Below are positions 49,263-52,843 of a DNA stretch of 52,843 nucleotides, piece by piece; position 1 is the stretch's first letter; every line of letters starts with the position of its first letter. This stretch comes from Lachnospiraceae bacterium. Its GTDB lineage: Bacteria; Bacillota; Clostridia; Lachnospirales; Lachnospiraceae. The stretch lies in contig JAAUZV010000012.1 of NCBI GenBank assembly GCA_014804425.1, positions 223,469-276,311 of the forward strand, given 5' to 3'. The position numbers and the translations under genes were made by a program. The notes beneath the pieces are model-generated. The model was not told the DNA's origin and made no database searches. It was given only the letters and a program-made list of their open reading frames with translations.

Positions 49263-50426
49263 ATGAGAAAAGAAATCCATTTTACGAGCGGCATAAAACT
49301 TCTCTGTGTGCTGACAGCAGGAGCATTCCTGCTGTCGGCTTGCGGAAAAACAGAAGAGAAAGATACAGATGGCGCAGCCGCACCGATGGAATCCGATATG
49401 GTCGGAGCGGATTTTGAATATCAGTTTGTGGCGAAAGCGGAAAACGGATATTATTTTTGGGAGCGCATCAGTCCGGATAATCTGTATCCCCGGATGATGT
49501 TTATGGATAAAGAATCCGGGCGGGTGGTGCCTCTGTGTAATAGACCGGATTGTGTGCATGAAGGAGAAGGGTGCAATGCTTATTTTAGGGAGCAGCACGA
49601 CGATGGAGGTGGAGTTGATAAGCAATATCTTCAATATTATGAGGGGAACCTTTATGCTGTCGGTCTCAGCGAGGATGCTTATGTCTCTCTTTTCCGCATT
49701 AAGGCGGACGGTTCCGCAGAATGGGAGATCAGCACAAAGCTTTACAGAACAGACTATTCTGTCACCGGTCATTGGAAGCCGCCGGAGATATTGATCGATG
49801 ACGGGTATGTCTATTTTGTGGACTGGTACCAAAAAATCAAGAAGCTGGAGCGGATGCCGATTGGTGGAGGGACGTCGGAGATCTTGTTTGAAGGGGACAG
49901 TGATGCGTCGGCAGTTGATATATATCAAATCAAAAGCAATGACGGGGTCCTGTTCTTTCAAGTAATAAATTATCCGGATGACATGCCGGAGAATCTCACG
50001 GGCGCATTGTATTGTTATGATCCGGCAGCCGGACAGTGTAATTTGGTAAAGGTTTTTGCCGGTCCTTGTTCTGTACAAAACGGTTTTGTGTATCATAGCA
50101 GTCCGGAAGGTCTCTGTCGTTATTCCATACAGGATCAGACCACGGAAATTTTGGTGAATCGGCCGATGAATGTTCCGAATATCACTCTTACGAGGGAGTA
50201 TATCATTCTTTGTGATCAGCGGAAGGACGGCGCAACACTGACTCTTTACGACTACGAAGGGGAGGAGATCAACACCGTTCCCAACACATTAGGTCTGGTA
50301 TGGTATTTTGGCGGAGATTCGGATATGCTGTTTGGAGAATGCTGGAATGACTGCATCAGCTTGTGCTATTTAGATTTGAACCGCCCTGCCACGGAGCTGC
50401 AGTGGGAGGAATTAAAGGAGAATTAA
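49263..50426 (+). CDS. Predicted lipoprotein of beta-propeller type, copy 1
   Basis: From ATG 49263 the protein has 387 residues. The lipobox is LLSAC (C27). A conserved motif follows: LCNRPDCVHEGEGCNAYF with C92, C97, H99, C104. The remaining 280 residues are repeated beta-blade-like units (NLYAVGLSEDAYVSLFRIKA, DDGYVYFVDWYQKIKKLERM, NGFVYHSSPEGLCRYSIQ) that suggest a propeller of the DUF5050 kind. It should be anchored at the outside of the membrane. The role is unknown; sensing or ligand binding beside the secreted protein is a guess. A second copy lies at 50948. Confidence 0.75.
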   Translation: MRKEIHFTSGIKLLCVLTAGAFLLSACGKTEEKDTDGAAAPMESDMVGADFEYQFVAKAENGYYFWERISPDNLYPRMMFMDKESGRVVPLCNRPDCVHEGEGCNAYFREQHDDGGGVDKQYLQYYEGNLYAVGLSEDAYVSLFRIKADGSAEWEISTKLYRTDYSVTGHWKPPEILIDDGYVYFVDWYQKIKKLERMPIGGGTSEILFEGDSDASAVDIYQIKSNDGVLFFQVINYPDDMPENLTGALYCYDPAAGQCNLVKVFAGPCSVQNGFVYHSSPEGLCRYSIQDQTTEILVNRPMNVPNITLTREYIILCDQRKDGATLTLYDYEGEEINTVPNTLGLVWYFGGDSDMLFGECWNDCISLCYLDLNRPATELQWEELKEN

Positions 50427-50490
50427 TTGTAAAAGGATAGATGGAGAATCAGATTGAGTAGAAAAATATAGTGAACTTCAAAAATAGTTA

Positions 50491-50519
50491 TTGACAAGCG
50501 TAGGATTACTTGATATTTT
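50491..50519 (+). promoter_or_regulatory. Promoter of the second cassette
   Basis: TTGACA (50491-50496) and TATTTT (50514-50519) are spaced by 17 bases. It lies after the first lipoprotein gene, so the second cassette can be transcribed on its own. Confidence 0.65.
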
Positions 50520-50530
50520 AATGCTGTGGT

Positions 50531-50735
50531 GAGTCACTTGTAAATGAATTTGTGAAGTGAGGGTAACTATGAGTAAAATCAAGAAAATGGTACTGGGAAT
50601 TGCATTGGCAATGTGCGTATTCGGGGGCAGCGTGGGCACGTGCTATGCGGCGTCAAGCAGCATCGAGGTGGATATTACTACGACGAGAGCGCATGGAAAA
50701 TTTGTGTATGGGGAAGCGGGACATCAGATTAAGGT
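50531..50735 (+). repeat. Duplicated leader and 5' part, copy 2
   Basis: This is the second copy of 48847-49052. Most differences fall in the ribosome-site region and in codons for the first mature residues. The mature 3' part that follows is only loosely similar. Confidence 0.8.
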
Positions 50736-50931
50736 AGTTGTTTCTTACCAAGAAAGAAATAACTCGACCGGATATACGTCTAATGGTTCTATCAGCGATA
50801 CCCAAAACGGCAATGTTACAACTGCAGTTGCATCAAGGTCTAACCCAACAGGTTACCGATATACGTGGGGGAAGGCCGCCGGTTATGTGGACGGTGTTGA
50901 GACAGCTAAATCGGCATCAGTTTCCGTGTAA
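50569..50931 (+). CDS. Small secreted protein, copy 2
   Basis: This 120-residue paralog of the gene at 48886 has almost the same signal peptide (one residue differs) and the same SSSIEV and KFVYGEAGHQIKV segments. Its C-terminal half is different: YQERNNSTGYTSNGSISDTQ, then NPTGYRYTWGKAAGYVDGVE. GNVTTAV and AGYVDG are kept. A weaker GTGAGGG site precedes ATG 50569. It is followed after 16 bases by the second lipoprotein gene, so gene order is the same in both copies. Confidence 0.75.
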   Translation: MSKIKKMVLGIALAMCVFGGSVGTCYAASSSIEVDITTTRAHGKFVYGEAGHQIKVVVSYQERNNSTGYTSNGSISDTQNGNVTTAVASRSNPTGYRYTWGKAAGYVDGVETAKSASVSV

Positions 50932-50947
50932 TAAGGGGAATATAAGT

Positions 50948-52102
50948 ATGAGAAAAGAAATTCATTTTACAAGCGGCATAAAACTTTTCTGTGTGCTGGC
51001 AGCAGGATTATTCCTGCTGCCAGCTTGCGGAAAAACAGAACAGAAGAGTGTAGAGGAGAACGTTCTGGAGTCTGGATCCTGCGTCAGTGATTCTGATTTT
51101 GAATACTATGATGTAGCGGAATCAGATAAGGGATATTATTTTTGGGAACAAGTGAGCACAGTTGTGGACTATCCACTGCTGATGTTTAGGGATAAAGAAT
51201 CCGGAAGAGTAGTGCCTCTGTGCAATAAACCGGACTGCATGCATGATGTGCATGAATGTAATGCCTATTTTCCAAGCATAGATTTTGTGGAGGATGGGAT
51301 CGACAAATTCTATCTTCAGTATTATGGAGGAAGTCTCTATGCGGTCGGGCTCAGTTCGGATCGGTATGTCACCCTTTTCCGTATTATGGCGGACGGTTCT
51401 GAATGGGAAATTGATACAAAGCTATATAAGACGGACTATTCTACAGGTCAGTGGCGCACACCGGATATACTGATTATTGATGGGTATGTGTATTTTATTG
51501 ATGGGAAACAAAAAATGATGAAGTTGGAGCGCATGCCGTTAGGGGGAGGGACTGCGGAGGTTGTCTTTGAAGGCGACAGCAATGCTGAGGAAGTTCAGGT
51601 TTATCGGATGAAAAGCCAAGATGGAGCCCTGTTTTTTCAAGCGCTTGAATTTGTGGACGGAAACTTCGATCACGCTACGGGTGGATTATACCGATACGAT
51701 TTCGACGCTGGGCAGTGCAGTTTGGTAAAAAAGGGTCTTTCTTGTCCGTATTCTGTGCAAAATGGTTTGGTGTATTATGGGGGTGGGGAGGGACTTTGTT
51801 GCTATTCCATACAAGATGAGGCCATGGAAATTTTGACGGATCAGTCGATGGATGTTCCTAACATAACCCTCACAAATAAGTATATCATTCTCTTTGATCA
51901 GATGGGAGGCGGTACCCTATATATCTATGACCATGAGGGGGAGGAGCTTGCCGAAGTTTCCGGCGATTTGAAACCAAGCTGGTATTTTGGGGGTAATTCG
52001 GATCTGCTGTTTGGAGAATGCAGGGGGGATGAAAGCTTTCGATTGTGTTTTTTGGATTTGAATCGTCCTTTTGAGGAGTTACAGTGGGAAGGACTGAAGT
52101 AG
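50948..52102 (+). CDS. Predicted lipoprotein of beta-propeller type, copy 2
   Basis: From ATG 50948 the protein has 384 residues, with lipobox LLPAC (C27). The motif LCNKPDCMHDVHECNAYF puts C92, C97, H99, C104 at exactly the same positions as in copy 1. Blades again read SLYAVGLSSDRYVTLFRIMA, DGYVYFIDGKQKMMKLERMP, NGLVYYGGGEGLCCYSIQ. AAGGGGAA precedes the start; a longer frame beginning at 50738 is only overlap with the gene before. It is probably anchored outside the cell. Confidence 0.75.
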   Translation: MRKEIHFTSGIKLFCVLAAGLFLLPACGKTEQKSVEENVLESGSCVSDSDFEYYDVAESDKGYYFWEQVSTVVDYPLLMFRDKESGRVVPLCNKPDCMHDVHECNAYFPSIDFVEDGIDKFYLQYYGGSLYAVGLSSDRYVTLFRIMADGSEWEIDTKLYKTDYSTGQWRTPDILIIDGYVYFIDGKQKMMKLERMPLGGGTAEVVFEGDSNAEEVQVYRMKSQDGALFFQALEFVDGNFDHATGGLYRYDFDAGQCSLVKKGLSCPYSVQNGLVYYGGGEGLCCYSIQDEAMEILTDQSMDVPNITLTNKYIILFDQMGGGTLYIYDHEGEELAEVSGDLKPSWYFGGNSDLLFGECRGDESFRLCFLDLNRPFEELQWEGLK

Positions 52103-52145
52103 GATGAATTTATAAGTTTACTTAAAGCAATACTTGGATGTGTAT

Positions 52146-52843
52146 ATGGAATGGAAGAAAATTCTTGTAAATAGAAAACTTTTAGCGCTCATGATCGTAC
52201 TGTTTTTGATGCAGATGATTGTCTTTTGGCAAGATTGTGAGAAAACCGACCGTAAGTGGATAGAACGAAACGGTCAGACTTATGATACTTACTTGAAAGA
52301 GCAGGAGCTGCAGCACATCGATACCTATCGGGAGAAAATTCAGGCGATCATGGAGCAGGCTGATGCCATGGACGGGATCAGTATTTTTGCACAGGAAAAC
52401 AGCTTTTCAAAAAGAAATGTTGCATTGACGAAGGAAGCGTTTGAGCCGCTGCTGGATATGGAACTGACCTATGTAAAGGGACGGACGGTAACGGAGTTCT
52501 TTGCGTTTCATTTCGGCGGTCTGTGCGCATGCCTGTGCGGACTGGTGATCGCGTTGGAATTGAGCGAGATCAGAAAAAAGAGAGTCCGAAGCATTACGTT
52601 TCCGACGGAATACGGAAGACTGCGGCTGGCGTTTGAAAAGTTAGGGGCGCTTTTGGCTTGGGCGTTTGCTGTTACATTTTTGTTTCAGGCAGGCATTTTC
52701 GTGGAAGGGATGTTGTTGTTTCACGAAAATCCGCTTGAACTGTTATTCTGTCCGGCGCAGACCTTTGCCTGCTTTGCGGACTTTTCATTAAAAATTGCAA
52801 TATGGCAGGTACTGGTCCTCTATCTTCTGTATCGGACGGTAAT
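52146..52843 (+). CDS. ABC-2-like membrane protein, 5' part (runs off window)
   Basis: From ATG 52146 the frame stays open to the end of the window (about 232 codons). The N-terminus is a short charged start and a membrane segment (LLALMIVLFLMQMIVFWQ), then about 90 soluble residues (KWIERNGQTYDTYLKEQELQ, FAQENSFSKRNVALTKEAFE), and several later membrane segments (EFFAFHFGGLCACLCGLVIA, KLGALLAWAFAVTFLFQAG). The layout fits permeases of the ABC-2/YhaP kind with an extracellular insertion after the first helix. Its position right after the lipoproteins suggests they work with the same transporter. The ribosome site is weak. Confidence 0.6.
   Translation, partial: MEWKKILVNRKLLALMIVLFLMQMIVFWQDCEKTDRKWIERNGQTYDTYLKEQELQHIDTYREKIQAIMEQADAMDGISIFAQENSFSKRNVALTKEAFEPLLDMELTYVKGRTVTEFFAFHFGGLCACLCGLVIALELSEIRKKRVRSITFPTEYGRLRLAFEKLGALLAWAFAVTFLFQAGIFVEGMLLFHENPLELLFCPAQTFACFADFSLKIAIWQVLVLYLLYRTV

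Noticed and set aside
49197-50096. Long minus-strand open frame opposite the first lipoprotein gene
   Set aside because: It is the mirror of a lipoprotein gene with clear homology to its paralog, has no ribosome site and no recognisable domain.

Overview
This window looks like chromosomal DNA of an anaerobic Firmicute of the class Clostridia, most likely a gut Lachnospiraceae. The signs are strong AGGAGG ribosome sites, sigma-A promoters (TTGACA-17-TATAAT type), a tryptophan T-box leader in front of a trp operon, a CsoR/CopA copper module, a LytTR/GHKL two-component pair, and paralogous lipoproteins of a type I associate with this family. The genus cannot be fixed from the sequence alone. No rRNA, tRNA, CRISPR array or intact insertion sequence was found.

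Left part (1-11,170). The 3' end of psd (phosphatidylserine decarboxylase) is followed by a fusion of a response-regulator receiver with a small alarmone synthetase, a DUF362 protein, an ankyrin-repeat protein, an unrecognised protein, a YdeI-like protein and a decayed gene fragment. Then comes a 1653-residue exonuclease-like/RecQ/UvrD fusion helicase, and a membrane protein whose frame is cut by an in-frame TAG.

Middle-left (11,200-23,400). A 6-TM chemotaxis-type receptor and a single ABC exporter lie on the minus strand; the ABC gene appears to have lost its ATG. Divergent from it is a LytTR regulator/GHKL kinase pair. A worn accessory patch follows (17.1-20.3 kb): a frameshifted gene, a 67-residue protein, a membrane-anchored coiled-coil protein, a YhcG/DUF1016 nuclease and a 39-codon stub of a type I restriction HsdR gene. 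After it come a FlxA-like coiled-coil protein, a MerR regulator with a UPF0145 protein, and an unrecognised protein.

Middle (23,500-40,200). csoR and copA form a minus-strand copper operon with a CsoR operator across its start. The copA C-terminus carries an in-frame copper chaperone domain with its own ribosome site, so free CopZ may be made from inside copA. Next is a carbohydrate cluster (GH2, divergent/convergent AraC regulator, GH92, GH43), all without signal peptides. A MarR-controlled heterodimeric ABC exporter, a GNAT acetyltransferase and a secreted GH51 lipoprotein follow.

Right part (40,200-52,843). A sigma-A promoter and tryptophan T-box lead into trpE-G-D-C-B-A, with no trpF. 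A 141-base nested inverted-repeat element sits between the T-box terminator and trpE. Beyond the trp terminator are an ECF sigma/anti-sigma pair and a tandem duplication of a two-gene secreted protein/lipoprotein cassette. An ABC-2-like membrane protein runs off the window end. Broken genes, hairpin-rich spacers and duplications show that several stretches are actively remodelled, while the trp and copper modules are intact.
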